From assembly GCF_947495705.1 (NCBI RefSeq), contig NZ_CANLZR010000005.1:186001-250000 (forward strand): a stretch of DNA of 64,000 nt, given 5' to 3'. Under the pieces are notes generated by a model. That model saw only the letters and a program-made list of their open reading frames with translations. It searched no databases and was not told where the DNA came from. The position numbers were made by a program, and so were the translations under genes. Below, piece by piece: positions 44,239 to 52,808 of the stretch. Each line of letters begins with the position of its first letter. Position 1 is the first letter of the stretch. The DNA comes from an uncultured Phycicoccus sp. GTDB lineage: Bacteria; Actinomycetota; Actinomycetes; Actinomycetales; Dermatophilaceae.

Positions 44239-45493
44239 GCGCGGCCCGGTCGAGCCCGAGGACGCGCGGCATGGCCGCGTCGCACCGCTGCTGCGCGGCC
44301 TCCTCCCCGCCCGGCCCGGTGCAGGCCCGCACCAGCGCCCGCAGGCCGCTCTCGCCCACCAGGTCGGCGACGGTCTCGGCGGCCTGCCACGACGCGAGGT
44401 AGCCGACCTCGATGTCGGTGACCCCGGGGTCGAGGTCGCCCGCACCGGGCAGCGCAGTGGGCGCCGTGCCGGCCCGGACCGCGGCGAGCAGCGGCGCGGC
44501 CAGGGTGCGGTGCGGCAGGCCGGCCCGGGCGTACCCGACGTGGTCGGCGTAGCCCTCGGCGAGCCAGACGGGTGCGGTCCCGGGCCTGCTGGCCCGCACG
44601 GCGACGTGGACGAGCTCGTGGGTGAGCACGACGTCGCGCCCGGTGGCGGTGAGCCGGCGGCGGGCGTCGGGGTCGAGGACGACCCGGTCACCGGTGGCCA
44701 GCCCGTCGGCGGCGGTGGGGCCGTCGGTGGTGGCCGCGACCGCGCCGACGGCGGGGCCGGGGGTGCCGCGCAGCGCGTCGGCCTCGGCCGCGGTGTCCGG
44801 CACGAGGACCAGGGTCGAGCGCGGCGTGCCGCTCCACACCGCGCGCAGCGGCGGCAGCGCCCGGTCGACGGTGGCCACGGCCGCGCGCAGCGCCTCGTCC
44901 CCGGCCGTCCCGGCGACGACGGCGTGCTCGCCGCGGCGGACGGCGAGGCCGGGCATCGCCAGCCAGGGGGGCGCCGCGTCGGCTCCGGTGGGCGCCTCCG
45001 AGACGACGCGCCAGCCCGACCCGGCGCGCTGCACGGCGTAGCGGACCGTCGCGGTGCGGTCGGCGCGGTCGACGCCGGCGACCCGGTAGCGGAGCGTGAC
45101 GTCGACGGCCGAGGGGTCGTCGACGGGCGGCACGACGTCGTGGGCGACCCCGGTGGCGCGCAGGGCGCGCGCAGCCCGGAAGGAGGCGACCTGGCGCCGG
45201 CCCTCGGGAGTGGTGGGGTCGGCCACGGTGGCGGCGAAGGCGGCGGCGTCCGCCGAGGCGAGGGCCGCGTCCCGCCGCGCGAGGAGGGCGTCGACGGCGG
45301 TCGCCACGGTGCTGGGGTCCGGGCCGGTGGCCGTCGGCGACGGCGGCGGTGCCGTGGGAGCCGGCGCCTCGCTCGAGGTGGACGTCGGTACGGCCGGCCC
45401 GGCGCAGGCCCCGAGGAGGGTCAGGCAGGCTGCGATGACGGCGGCAGCGACGACACGGGCCCGCCGCGGGCGGGACGTCGGACGGCGCGGCAC
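44195..45493 (-). CDS. Putative gluzincin-type metalloprotease lipoprotein
   Basis: A 432-residue exported lipoprotein: Arg-rich start, hydrophobic segment and lipobox LLGAC (Cys about residue 30), then a Thr/Pro linker. The C-terminal half has VVLTHELVHVAVR, a zinc-binding H-E-x-x-H, and 20-odd residues later WLAEGYADHVGY with the third ligand Glu, the peptidase MA-like gluzincin pattern. The middle domain resembles NTF2-like sequence. GTG 45493 has a TACGAT hexamer 6 nt upstream. It would act at the outer membrane face; substrate unknown. Confidence 0.83.
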   Translation of the reverse strand: MPRRPTSRPRRARVVAAAVIAACLTLLGACAGPAVPTSTSSEAPAPTAPPPSPTATGPDPSTVATAVDALLARRDAALASADAAAFAATVADPTTPEGRRQVASFRAARALRATGVAHDVVPPVDDPSAVDVTLRYRVAGVDRADRTATVRYAVQRAGSGWRVVSEAPTGADAAPPWLAMPGLAVRRGEHAVVAGTAGDEALRAAVATVDRALPPLRAVWSGTPRSTLVLVPDTAAEADALRGTPGPAVGAVAATTDGPTAADGLATGDRVVLDPDARRRLTATGRDVVLTHELVHVAVRASRPGTAPVWLAEGYADHVGYARAGLPHRTLAAPLLAAVRAGTAPTALPGAGDLDPGVTDIEVGYLASWQAAETVADLVGESGLRALVRACTGPGGEEAAQQRCDAAMPRVLGLDRAALTRRWQQRLAALAR

Positions 45494-45499
45494 CGCCTC

Positions 45500-45505
45500 A
45501 TCGTA
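45500..45505 (-). promoter_or_regulatory. Putative leaderless -10 (TACGAT) for the gluzincin lipoprotein
   Basis: TACGAT is followed by 6 nt and GTG 45493 on the minus strand. Confidence 0.5.
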
Positions 45506-45543
45506 GGGAGGCGCCCCGCTCCGGGGACGCCCGCGGTGCGCCG

Positions 45544-45807
45544 TCAGCCGGCGGCACGACCCGCCCCCAGGCCGGCAGCCGCGGCTCCCGGGTCGAGCCG
45601 GGCCCGGGCGGCGGTGGCGGTCTCGGCGTCGACGAGCCCGGCCCGGACGAGACGGGTCACGACCGCCCGCTCGTCGGCGTCGAGGGCGGTGTCGGTGCGG
45701 CTGCTCGTGATGCCGAGGAGGACCGGCACCATGCAGTCGTCGCAGTGCAGCTCACGCACGGGGCAGGTGCGGCACTCGACGGTCATCGTCAGATCGGGTC
45801 GGGTCAT
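45544..45807 (-). CDS. Small Cys-rich protein
   Basis: An 87-residue protein with TVECRTCPVRELHCDDCMVPVLLG near the start: two C-x2-C pairs and a further Cys, likely a zinc or iron site, followed by a helical region with DERAVVTRLVRAGLVDAETA. ATG 45807 has a purine-rich AAGGGGTGAG upstream. Homologues with the CPVRxxHCxDC signature are common in actinobacteria near this locus, but I know of no function. The 707-residue track ORF is frame extension. Confidence 0.75.
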   Translation of the reverse strand: MTRPDLTMTVECRTCPVRELHCDDCMVPVLLGITSSRTDTALDADERAVVTRLVRAGLVDAETATAARARLDPGAAAAGLGAGRAAG

Positions 45808-45903
45808 GCGTCTCACCCCTTCCAGGTGGTCGGGAACCACGCTAGGACCGAGCACCGACACCCCTGCGCCGCGCGCCTCGGACGCGGTGTCGGCGGGCCG
45901 ACC

Positions 45904-45909
45904 TACGGT
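45904..45909 (+). promoter_or_regulatory. Putative leaderless -10 (TACGGT) for the DEDD/GIY-YIG gene
   Basis: TACGGT is followed by 6 nt and ATG 45916. Confidence 0.5.
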
Positions 45910-45915
45910 CAGGGC

Positions 45916-47634
45916 ATGACGATGGTCCAGGGCACGTTCGACGACCTGGGCACCCCGCTGTCGTCGGTGACCTTCGTCGTCGTCGACCTCGAGACCACCG
46001 GCGGCAGCCCGGCCGAGTGCGCCATCACCGAGATCGGCGCCGTCAAGGTCCGCGGCGGGGAGGTCGTCGGCGAGTTCCAGACCCTCGTCAACCCCGGCGA
46101 GCCCATCCCGGCCTTCATCTCGGTCCTCACCGGCATCACCGACGCCATGGTCGCCGACTCCCCCCGCATCGAGTCCGCGCTGCCGGCGTTCCTCGAGTTC
46201 GCGGCCGGCTCGGTCCTCGTCGCGCACAACGCACGCTTCGACGTCTCCTTCCTCAAGGCCGCCGCGGCGCGCACCGAGCAGGCGTGGCCCGGGTTCCCCG
46301 TGCTCGACACCGTCCACCTCGCCCGCCAGGTCGTCCGGCGCGACGAGGTCCCCAACCACCGGCTCGCCTCCCTCGCCACCCTGTTCCGCTCCCCCACCAC
46401 CCCCGACCACCGGGCCCTGCACGACGCCCGCGCGACGGTCGACGTCCTCCACGGGCTCATCGGGCGGGTCGGCAACCTCGGGGTGCACTCGCTCGAAGAG
46501 CTGCTCGACTACACCGCCAAGGTGTCCCCGGCCCGGCGCCGCAAGCGGCACCTCGCCGACGGCCTGCCCGACGCGCCCGGGGTCTACCTGTTCAGGGACG
46601 GCCAGGGGCGGGTCCTCTACGTCGGCACCTCGGTGTCCATCCGCACCCGGGTCCGCTCGTACTTCACCGCCTCCGAGCACCGGCGGCGGATGGGCGAGAT
46701 GGTGCGGCTCGCCGAGTCGGTCAGCCCCGTCGTGTGCGCGACGACGATCGAGGCCGAGGTCCGCGAGCTCCGCCTCATCGCCGAGCACAAGCCGCGGTAC
46801 AACCGCCGGTCGCGCCACCCCGAGAAGGCGCTGTGGGTCAAGCTCACGGTCGAGCCGTTCCCCCGGCTGTCGGTCGTGCGCTCGGTCGCCGACGACGGGG
46901 CCCGCTACGTCGGCCCGTTCGGGTCGCGGCACGCCGCCGAGGCCGCCGTCGCGGCCGTCCACGAGGTCCTGCCGCTGCGGCAGTGCGTCGAGCGGCTCTC
47001 CCCCAAGCGCACCCGCGCCGCGTGCGCCCTCGCCGAGATGGGTCGCTGTGGCGCCCCGTGCACCGGCGCGCAGAGCGTCGAGCAGTACGCCGAGGTCGTC
47101 GAGCGCGCCGCGCGCCTGCTCGGCGGCGCCACCCGCGACCCGTTCGTCGCGCTCCAGGCCCGGATGGGCGAGCTCTCGGGGGCAGAGCGCTTCGAGGACG
47201 CACAGGTCGTCCGCGACCGGCTCGTCGCCCTCGTGCGGGGCGCCACCCGCAGCCAGCGCCTCGGCCCGCTCGCGCTCATCCCCGAGCTCGTCGCCGCCCG
47301 CCGCTCGGCCACCGGCGGCTGGGAGGTCGTCTGCGTCCGGCACGGGCGCCTCGCGGGCAGCACCACCTCCCCCCGGGGCGCCGACCCGATGCCGTACATC
47401 GGCGCGCTGTGCGCCAGTGCCGAGGTCGTGGCGGCGCCGCGCGCACCGGCGACGGCGGCCACCCCCGAGGAGAGCGAGAAGCTCCTGCGGTGGCTCGAGG
47501 CGCCGGGGGTGCGCATCGTCGACGTCGACGGGGCCTGGACGTGCCCGGTCGCCGGAGCCGCCGCCCTCCGCGAGCAGCTCGAGCCGCTGGAGTCCTCCCG
47601 CCGCCGCACCGCCGGCTTCGCGGGCGTCCGCTGA
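45916..47634 (+). CDS. DEDDh exonuclease fused to a UvrC-like GIY-YIG nuclease
   Basis: A 572-residue DNA-repair-type fusion. Residues 10-190 are a DnaQ-like 3'-5' exonuclease with VVDLETTG (Asp, Glu), HNARFDVSFL (Asp) and HRALHDARAT (His, Asp), the complete DEDDh set. Residues about 215-300 are a GIY-YIG nuclease domain (GVYLFRDGQGRVLYVGTS; ARxxxY; Glu in IEAEVRELRLIAEHKPRYN), followed by a UvrC-like Cys cluster (CALAEMGRCGAPC) and a UvrBC-type helical segment. The UvrC C-terminal RNase H-like and HhH domains are missing, as in Cho. It corresponds to Rv2191. ATG 45916 is leaderless-type. Confidence 0.9.
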   Translation: MTMVQGTFDDLGTPLSSVTFVVVDLETTGGSPAECAITEIGAVKVRGGEVVGEFQTLVNPGEPIPAFISVLTGITDAMVADSPRIESALPAFLEFAAGSVLVAHNARFDVSFLKAAAARTEQAWPGFPVLDTVHLARQVVRRDEVPNHRLASLATLFRSPTTPDHRALHDARATVDVLHGLIGRVGNLGVHSLEELLDYTAKVSPARRRKRHLADGLPDAPGVYLFRDGQGRVLYVGTSVSIRTRVRSYFTASEHRRRMGEMVRLAESVSPVVCATTIEAEVRELRLIAEHKPRYNRRSRHPEKALWVKLTVEPFPRLSVVRSVADDGARYVGPFGSRHAAEAAVAAVHEVLPLRQCVERLSPKRTRAACALAEMGRCGAPCTGAQSVEQYAEVVERAARLLGGATRDPFVALQARMGELSGAERFEDAQVVRDRLVALVRGATRSQRLGPLALIPELVAARRSATGGWEVVCVRHGRLAGSTTSPRGADPMPYIGALCASAEVVAAPRAPATAATPEESEKLLRWLEAPGVRIVDVDGAWTCPVAGAAALREQLEPLESSRRRTAGFAGVR

Positions 47635-47674
47635 CCGGGCGGGGTAGCGGACGCGGACCGTCCGCAACGGTCGC

Positions 47675-47680
47675 TACCGT
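47675..47680 (+). promoter_or_regulatory. Putative leaderless -10 (TACCGT) for the VOC-family gene
   Basis: TACCGT is followed by 7 nt and ATG 47688. Confidence 0.5.
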
Positions 47681-47687
47681 CGGGCCC

Positions 47688-48089
47688 ATGACCACCACCC
47701 CGATCCTCGACCTCGTCGTCCTCGACTGCCCCGACGCCCTGGCCCTCGGCCGCTTCTACGGTCAGGTCCTCGGCTGGGACCTCGAGGACGAGTCCGACCG
47801 CGACTGGGCCACGCTCGTCCCGCCCGGCGGCGGCGTGAGCCCCGAGAACCCGCAGGGCCGGGCCACGCTGGCCTTCCAACGCATCGACGACTGGGTCGCC
47901 CCCACCTGGCCCGGGGGCGCGCACCCGCAGCAGTTCCATCTCGACCTCTCGGTGGCCGACATCGACGCGGCCGAGCCCGCCGTGCTCGAGGCGGGGGCGC
48001 GCGTCCACGACGTACAGCCCTCCGAGAGCGGCAGCTTCCGGGTCTACCTCGACCCGGCGGGCCACCCGTTCTGCCTCGTCCGCGGCTGA
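47688..48089 (+). CDS. VOC-family (glyoxalase/bleomycin-resistance-like) protein
   Basis: A 133-residue protein with two beta-alpha-beta-beta-beta modules: LDLVVLDCPDALALGRFYGQVLGW and FHLDLSVADIDAAEPAVLEAGARV, ending FRVYLDPAGHPFCLV. Members bind a metal in the cavity and act as dioxygenases, lyases or binding proteins; the ligands here are not decisive. The track shows it only as the end of a long shadow ORF; ATG 47688 is the natural start. It stands between the DEDD/GIY-YIG gene and the AsnC-like gene. Confidence 0.83.
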   Translation: MTTTPILDLVVLDCPDALALGRFYGQVLGWDLEDESDRDWATLVPPGGGVSPENPQGRATLAFQRIDDWVAPTWPGGAHPQQFHLDLSVADIDAAEPAVLEAGARVHDVQPSESGSFRVYLDPAGHPFCLVRG

Positions 48090-48112
48090 CCCCGCCGGCC
48101 GACGGCGGTGGC

Positions 48113-48118
48113 TAGGCT
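48113..48118 (+). promoter_or_regulatory. Putative leaderless -10 (TAGGCT) for the AsnC-type gene
   Basis: TAGGCT is followed by 6 nt and GTG 48125. Confidence 0.5.
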
Positions 48119-48124
48119 GACGGC

Positions 48125-48406
48125 GTGATCACCGCCATCGTCCTCATCACCGCCGACGTCGACCGCATCCCGGAGGTCGCCCAGGCGATCGCCGACCTCG
48201 ACGGCGTCACCGAGGTCTACTCGGTGGCCGGCGACGCCGACCTCGTCGCGATGGTCAGGGTCCGCCAGCACGAGTCCCTCGCCGACGTCATCGCCGACCG
48301 GCTCAACAAGATCGACGGCGTCACCGGCACGAACACCCACATCGCGTTCCGGACCTACTCCTCGCACGACCTCGAGACGGCGTTCAGCCTCGGCATCGAG
48401 GACTGA
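48125..48406 (+). CDS. Stand-alone Lrp/AsnC ligand-binding domain protein
   Basis: A 93-residue protein consisting only of the RAM domain of Lrp/AsnC regulators (VLITADVDRIPEVAQAIADLDGVTEVYSVAGDADLVAMVRV), with no DNA-binding helix-turn-helix. RAM domains bind amino acids and assemble into octamers; a stand-alone copy may sense an amino acid or modulate another regulator. It is convergent with trpD, separated by 15 nt. GTG 48125 carries a leaderless-type -10. Confidence 0.87.
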   Translation: MITAIVLITADVDRIPEVAQAIADLDGVTEVYSVAGDADLVAMVRVRQHESLADVIADRLNKIDGVTGTNTHIAFRTYSSHDLETAFSLGIED

Positions 48407-48421
48407 CCCCCGCGGCCCGGC

Positions 48422-49492
48422 TCAGCCGGCGAGCTCGCGGGTCGTGCGGGCCCAGCGGTCCAGCAGCTCCGCCGCGGACCCGGCGTCGAGGGCCTCCTCG
48501 GCCCGCCGCACCCCCGCCCCGAGCGCCGCCACCAGCGCGTCCCGCGTGGGCGCCCCGCCCAGGCCCGAGGCCACGGCCAGCGCCATCCCGGCGTTGAGGA
48601 CGACGGCGTCACGCACCGGCCCGGCCTCGCCCGCGAACACGCGACGGGCGACCTCGGCGTTGAAGGCGGCGTCGCCGCCGCGCAGCGCCTCGACCGGCGC
48701 CTCCCGGACGCCGACGTCGCCGGGCGCGACGGACAGCTCGGTCACCTCACCGCCGGCCACCCACCACACCGTCGAGGTGGTGGCGAGGGTCAGCTCGTCG
48801 AGGCCGTCGTCACCGCGGAAGACCGCAGCGGGGCGGCCCCGCCCGGCGAACACGCCGGCGATGAGCGGGGCCAGCCGGGCGTCGGCCACCCCCACCGCGG
48901 CGTAGGTGGGCTGCCCGGGGTTGGTGAGCGGGCCGAGAGCGTTGAACGCGGTACCGACGGCCAGCTCACGACGGGCGACGGCGGCGTGGCGCATCGCAGG
49001 ATGGAAGGCGTTGGCGAAGCAGAAGGTGATGCCGACGCTCGCCCCGACCTCGGCGACCTGCTCGGGGGTCAGCGTCAGCGCCACCCCGAGCTCCTCGAGG
49101 ACGTCCGCGGAGCCCGACGAGGACGACGAGGCCCGGTTGCCGTGCTTGACGACCCGCAGCCCGGTGGACGCGACGACGACCGACGCCATCGTCGAGATGT
49201 TCACCGAGTGCATCCGGTCGCCGCCGGTGCCGACGATGTCGGTGCTCGGCCCGGGCACCTCGATGCGGTGCGCGTGCTCGAGCATCACGTCGGCGAGCCC
49301 CCGCAGCTCCTCGACGGTCTCGCCCTTGGCGCGGAGCGCGACGAGGAAGCCGGCCAGCTGCACCGGCGACGCCTCGCCGGTCATCGTCCGGTCCATCGCC
49401 CAGCGGGCGGCGTCGGTGGGCAGGTCCTCCCCGCGGAGCAGGGCGGACAGCAGGTCGGGCCAGGTGGGCTCGCCGGACGGCGTGGCGGACAC
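48422..49492 (-). CDS. trpD: Anthranilate phosphoribosyltransferase
   Basis: A 356-residue enzyme of tryptophan synthesis that joins anthranilate and PRPP. Diagnostic loops: [18 protein letters not shown] (PRPP binding), [21 protein letters not shown], and DDGLDELTL with the metal-binding Asp-Glu. The gene lies 6 nt downstream of the receiver-domain gene on the same strand and opposite to ctaE, the same neighbours as Rv2192c. No other trp gene is present here. Confidence 0.94.
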   Translation of the reverse strand: MSATPSGEPTWPDLLSALLRGEDLPTDAARWAMDRTMTGEASPVQLAGFLVALRAKGETVEELRGLADVMLEHAHRIEVPGPSTDIVGTGGDRMHSVNISTMASVVVASTGLRVVKHGNRASSSSSGSADVLEELGVALTLTPEQVAEVGASVGITFCFANAFHPAMRHAAVARRELAVGTAFNALGPLTNPGQPTYAAVGVADARLAPLIAGVFAGRGRPAAVFRGDDGLDELTLATTSTVWWVAGGEVTELSVAPGDVGVREAPVEALRGGDAAFNAEVARRVFAGEAGPVRDAVVLNAGMALAVASGLGGAPTRDALVAALGAGVRRAEEALDAGSAAELLDRWARTTRELAG

Positions 49493-49498
49493 GCGAGG

Positions 49499-49948
49499 TC
49501 AGCCGACGGCGACCCGCTCGCGGGCGAGGCGCGCGATGCCCTCGGCGACCGCGATCGGGTCGAGCGGGTGCGGGACGGCGTCGTCGGCCAGCGACCAGCC
49601 CGCGAGCCAGGCGTCCTGCGGGCGCCCGGTCAGGACGAGCACCGGGGGGCACCGGAAGATCTCGTTCTTCAGCTGCCGGCACAGCCCGAGCCCGCCCATC
49701 GGGGTGGCCTCGCCGTCGAGGACGACGACGTCGATCCCACCGGCGTCCATCGCCTCGATGACCGCCTCCGCCGTCGCGCACTCGTGCCAGGACACGACCT
49801 CGACGTCCCGCGCCGGGCGGCGACCGGCGGCGGCGCGCACGGCGTCGCGCGTCGTGATGTCGTCGCTGTAGAGCAGGACGTGGACCCGGTGGACACCGTC
49901 GGCGGCCGGGGTGGTCGGGGTTCCCGCTGCGGCGTGGGAGTCAGTCAT
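49499..49948 (-). CDS. Single-domain receiver-like protein lacking the conserved lysine
   Basis: A 149-residue CheY-like protein. The acidic pair ([11 protein letters not shown]), the presumed phosphoacceptor Asp ([13 protein letters not shown]) and the Thr ([10 protein letters not shown]) are present, but the usual K-P is replaced by HPLDP. There is no output domain. ATG 49948 has a TACGAT hexamer 6 nt upstream. It sits at the head of the trpD transcript and divergent from ctaE, so it could be a regulator or a phosphate-independent adaptor; function unknown. The 1049-residue track ORF is a shadow of qcr genes. Confidence 0.8.
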   Translation of the reverse strand: MTDSHAAAGTPTTPAADGVHRVHVLLYSDDITTRDAVRAAAGRRPARDVEVVSWHECATAEAVIEAMDAGGIDVVVLDGEATPMGGLGLCRQLKNEIFRCPPVLVLTGRPQDAWLAGWSLADDAVPHPLDPIAVAEGIARLARERVAVG

Positions 49949-49954
49949 GCGTGC

Positions 49955-49960
49955 ATCGTA
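49955..49960 (-). promoter_or_regulatory. Putative leaderless -10 (TACGAT) for the receiver gene
   Basis: TACGAT is followed by 6 nt and ATG 49948 on the minus strand. Confidence 0.55.
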
Positions 49961-50071
49961 GCGAGCGGGCCGGGCGCACCCGCCGCTGCCCGGCGCGGAT
50001 CGGCGCCGCCGCCAGGACATCGATGTCGAGGGTTTCGGGGGGTCGGCTCGGCACGGGGTGGACGGAGTCGG

Positions 50072-50077
50072 CATAAT
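50072..50077 (+). promoter_or_regulatory. Putative leaderless -10 (CATAAT) for ctaE
   Basis: CATAAT, one base from the consensus TATAAT, is followed by 6 nt and GTG 50084. It would drive the ctaE-qcrCAB operon. No good -35 hexamer is visible. Confidence 0.55.
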
Positions 50078-50083
50078 GCCTGC

Positions 50084-50752
50084 GTGGCGTCTTCTGCAGC
50101 AGCTTCGCTCAAGCCCTCGGGTCCGGTCCCGTCGATCGCCGGTCATGGCCCCGCGACGCGGCCCAACATGGTGGCCGTGGGCACCATGGTGTGGCTGTCC
50201 AGCGAGCTCATGTTCTTCGCGGCCCTCTTCGCGTTCTACTTCACGCTCCGGGGCAACCTGCCCGAGCTGTGGGGCCAGCGCACGGAGATGCTCAACGTCC
50301 CGTTCGCGGCCGCCAACACCCTGATCCTCGTCATCTCCTCGGTGTGGTGCCAGCTCGGGGTGTGGCAGGCCGAGCGCGGCGTGCCGGCCCGGCCCGCCGG
50401 GTCGCCCCTGCACCGCATCCGCGAGTGGGGCATGCGCGAGTGGTACGTCCTCACCTACATCTTCGGCTCCATCTTCGTGGCCGGGCAGGTCCTCGAGTAC
50501 GCCGAGCTGGTCGCCGAGGGCGTCACCCTCGCGTCCGACTCCTACGGCTCGATCTTCTACCTCGCCACCGGTTTCCACGGCATGCACGTCACCGGCGGGC
50601 TCTTCGCGTTCCTCCTCATCATCGGGCGGACGTTCACGACCCGGCGGTACACCCACGCCCAGGCCACCGGCGCCGTCGTCACGTCCTACTACTGGCACTT
50701 CGTCGACGTGGTGTGGATCGCCCTCTTCGCGATGATCTACCTCCTCCAGTAA
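50084..50752 (+). CDS. ctaE: Cytochrome c oxidase subunit III
   Basis: A 222-residue integral membrane subunit of the aa3 oxidase with five helices, as usual for the short actinobacterial form ([62 protein letters not shown]). The conserved FHGMHV and HFVDVVW signatures are intact. GTG 50084 is chosen; the track ORF is open far upstream. It heads the operon ctaE-qcrC-qcrA-qcrB, the standard actinobacterial order. Confidence 0.94.
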   Translation: MASSAAASLKPSGPVPSIAGHGPATRPNMVAVGTMVWLSSELMFFAALFAFYFTLRGNLPELWGQRTEMLNVPFAAANTLILVISSVWCQLGVWQAERGVPARPAGSPLHRIREWGMREWYVLTYIFGSIFVAGQVLEYAELVAEGVTLASDSYGSIFYLATGFHGMHVTGGLFAFLLIIGRTFTTRRYTHAQATGAVVTSYYWHFVDVVWIALFAMIYLLQ

Positions 50753-50800
50753 CGTGCCCCGCCCGCCGGTCCGACTCGCAGCAGACGACAGGAAACACCC

Positions 50801-51613
50801 GTGAACGCACTCGCAGCCCGCCGCCGGCACCCGGCCGCGATCGCCATCCTCCTCATGATCGGCCTCTTCCTCACGGGAGCGGCCTACGCCGCGGTCGCCC
50901 CCAAGCCCGCCGACGCCACGACCAAGGCCCTGCCGGCCCAGTCGGTCGAGGAGGGCAAGTCGCTGTTCCGGGCCAACTGCGCCTCCTGCCACGGGCTCAA
51001 CGCCGAGGGTCGCGCCACCGGCAACGGCGACAAGATCGCCGGCCCGCCGCTCGCGGGCGTCGGGGCCGCCGCCGTCGACTTCCAGGTCGGCACCGGGCGG
51101 ATGCCGATGACCGCGCCCGGTATCCAGGCCGCGCGGGCCGACGACGTCGTCTTCACCCAGGAGCAGATCGACGCGCTCGCCGCCTACGTCGCCTCCCTGG
51201 CGCCCGGGCCCGCGGTGCCCAGCGAGGAGGCCGTCGACCCGACGAAGGGCAACCCGGCCTTCGGCGGTGAGCTCTTCCGCGTCAACTGCGCGATGTGCCA
51301 CAACTTCGCCGGCTCCGGCGGCGCCCTGACCCGCGGAAAGTACGCGCCGTCGCTGCGGGACGTGTCGGGCAAGCACATCTACGAGGCGATGCAGACCGGC
51401 CCGCAGAGCATGCCGGTGTTCAGCGACACCAACATCACGCCCGAGAACAAGCGGGACATCATCGCCTTCCTCGACACCCTCGACTCGCAGGAGAACCCCG
51501 GAGGCATGACCCTCGGCTCGCTCGGCCCGGTCACCGAGGGCCTCTTCGCCTGGGTCTTCGGCCTCGGCATCTTCATCGCCATCGCGATCTGGCTCGGAGC
51601 CAAGGCCGCCTAG
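50801..51613 (+). CDS. qcrC: Cytochrome bc1 complex diheme cytochrome c subunit
   Basis: A 270-residue membrane-anchored c-type cytochrome. An N-terminal hydrophobic signal/anchor (AIAILLMIGLFLTGAAYA) is followed by two cytochrome c domains with heme sites CASCH and CAMCH, and a C-terminal helix (GLFAWVFGLGIFIAIAIWLG). The diheme form transfers electrons from bc1 directly to the aa3 oxidase in actinobacteria, which have no soluble cytochrome c. GTG 50801 has AGGAAA upstream and lies 48 nt after ctaE. Confidence 0.95.
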   Translation: MNALAARRRHPAAIAILLMIGLFLTGAAYAAVAPKPADATTKALPAQSVEEGKSLFRANCASCHGLNAEGRATGNGDKIAGPPLAGVGAAAVDFQVGTGRMPMTAPGIQAARADDVVFTQEQIDALAAYVASLAPGPAVPSEEAVDPTKGNPAFGGELFRVNCAMCHNFAGSGGALTRGKYAPSLRDVSGKHIYEAMQTGPQSMPVFSDTNITPENKRDIIAFLDTLDSQENPGGMTLGSLGPVTEGLFAWVFGLGIFIAIAIWLGAKAA

Positions 51614-51661
51614 CGGCCCCCCGACCGTCCCTATCCCCATCGACGAGAGAACCGGCACCCG

Positions 51662-52807
51662 ATGAACGAGCAGGACACCCCCACCACCGGCACCGAGGTG
51701 GCCCACACCGACGGCCACGGGGACGCCGTGCGCCTCGACCAGGGGCACGTCGTCGGCTCGGGCGGCATCCCGGAGCGCTTCGCCAACCCGGGGCTGCCCG
51801 CGCACGTCCCGCGGATGGCCGACCTCGCCGAGGCGGCGGCGAGGCGGGCCGAGAAGCAGGTCGCGACACTCTTCGGCATCTCGATCCTGTCCACCCTGCT
51901 CTTCCTCGTCCTGTACTTCGCGATCGACGTCACCCAGACCGTCTTCATCCCCGGGATCGGCACCACGAGCGCCTCCAACGTCGCCCTCGGGCTCACCCTC
52001 GCGTTCTCGATGCTCGGCATCGGGCTCGGCGCGGTGCACTGGGCCAAGACCCTGATGCCCGACGAGGAGGTCGTCGAGGAGCGTCACCCGATGGCGTCCA
52101 GCGAGGCCGACCGCCGCGAGGTCGTGCGGGTCCTCGCCGAGGAGGGCGGCTCCTCCCAGATCACCCGGCGCCCGCTCATCAAGTACACCCTCGGCGGGGC
52201 GCTCGGCCTCTTCGCGGTGCCGCTCGTCGTGCAGGTGGCGGGCTCGCTCGGTGAGATGCCGCAGAAGAGCCTGTCGCTCACGTGGTGGCACGGCGGCCCC
52301 AGCGGCCCCGGCGAGGAGCCCGAGTTCCGGCCGCTGCGCCTCATGAAGGACCCCGAGAACACCCCGATCAAGGCGTCCGACGTCACCATCGGCTCGGTGT
52401 TCCACGTCATGCCCGAGGGCCTGCTGCCGGACCCCGAGACCGGTGAGGGCGGCGCCGACCACCTCCTCGAGGAGAAGGCGAAGGCCGCGGTGCTCCTCAT
52501 GCGGCTGGACCCCGCCGTCATCGAGTCCCAGAAGGAGCTCGACTGGGGCTACCAGGGCATCGTCGCCTACTCGAAGATCTGCACCCACGTCGGCTGCCCC
52601 GTCGGCCTGTACGAGCAGCAGACCCACCACCTGCTCTGCCCGTGCCACCAGTCAACCTTCGACGTGACCCAGGATTGCAGGGTCATCTTCGGCCCGGCGA
52701 AGCGTGCCCTGCCACAATTGAAGATCACCGTCGATGACGAGGGCTACCTCGTCTCCGCCCAGCCGTTCCGCGAAGCGGTCGGCCCGAGCTTCTGGGAGCG
52801 TGGCTGA
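51662..52807 (+). CDS. qcrA: Cytochrome bc1 complex Rieske iron-sulfur subunit
   Basis: A 381-residue Rieske protein with three transmembrane helices in the N-terminal half (LFGISILSTLLFLVLYF; ALGLTLAFSMLGIGLG; YTLGGALGLFAVPLVV), as in mycobacterial QcrA, and the 2Fe-2S cluster ligands CTHVGC and CPCH with the surrounding QSTFD. It accepts electrons from quinol at the Qo site. ATG 51662 lies 48 nt downstream of qcrC and its stop overlaps the region just before the qcrB start. Confidence 0.95.
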   Translation: MNEQDTPTTGTEVAHTDGHGDAVRLDQGHVVGSGGIPERFANPGLPAHVPRMADLAEAAARRAEKQVATLFGISILSTLLFLVLYFAIDVTQTVFIPGIGTTSASNVALGLTLAFSMLGIGLGAVHWAKTLMPDEEVVEERHPMASSEADRREVVRVLAEEGGSSQITRRPLIKYTLGGALGLFAVPLVVQVAGSLGEMPQKSLSLTWWHGGPSGPGEEPEFRPLRLMKDPENTPIKASDVTIGSVFHVMPEGLLPDPETGEGGADHLLEEKAKAAVLLMRLDPAVIESQKELDWGYQGIVAYSKICTHVGCPVGLYEQQTHHLLCPCHQSTFDVTQDCRVIFGPAKRALPQLKITVDDEGYLVSAQPFREAVGPSFWERG

Positions 52808-52808
52808 G

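Noticed and set aside
49499-52648. 1049-residue minus-strand ORF
   Set aside because: Only its last 149 residues (receiver protein from ATG 49948) are real; the rest is antisense to ctaE, qcrC and qcrA, whose heme and Fe-S motifs are unmistakable.
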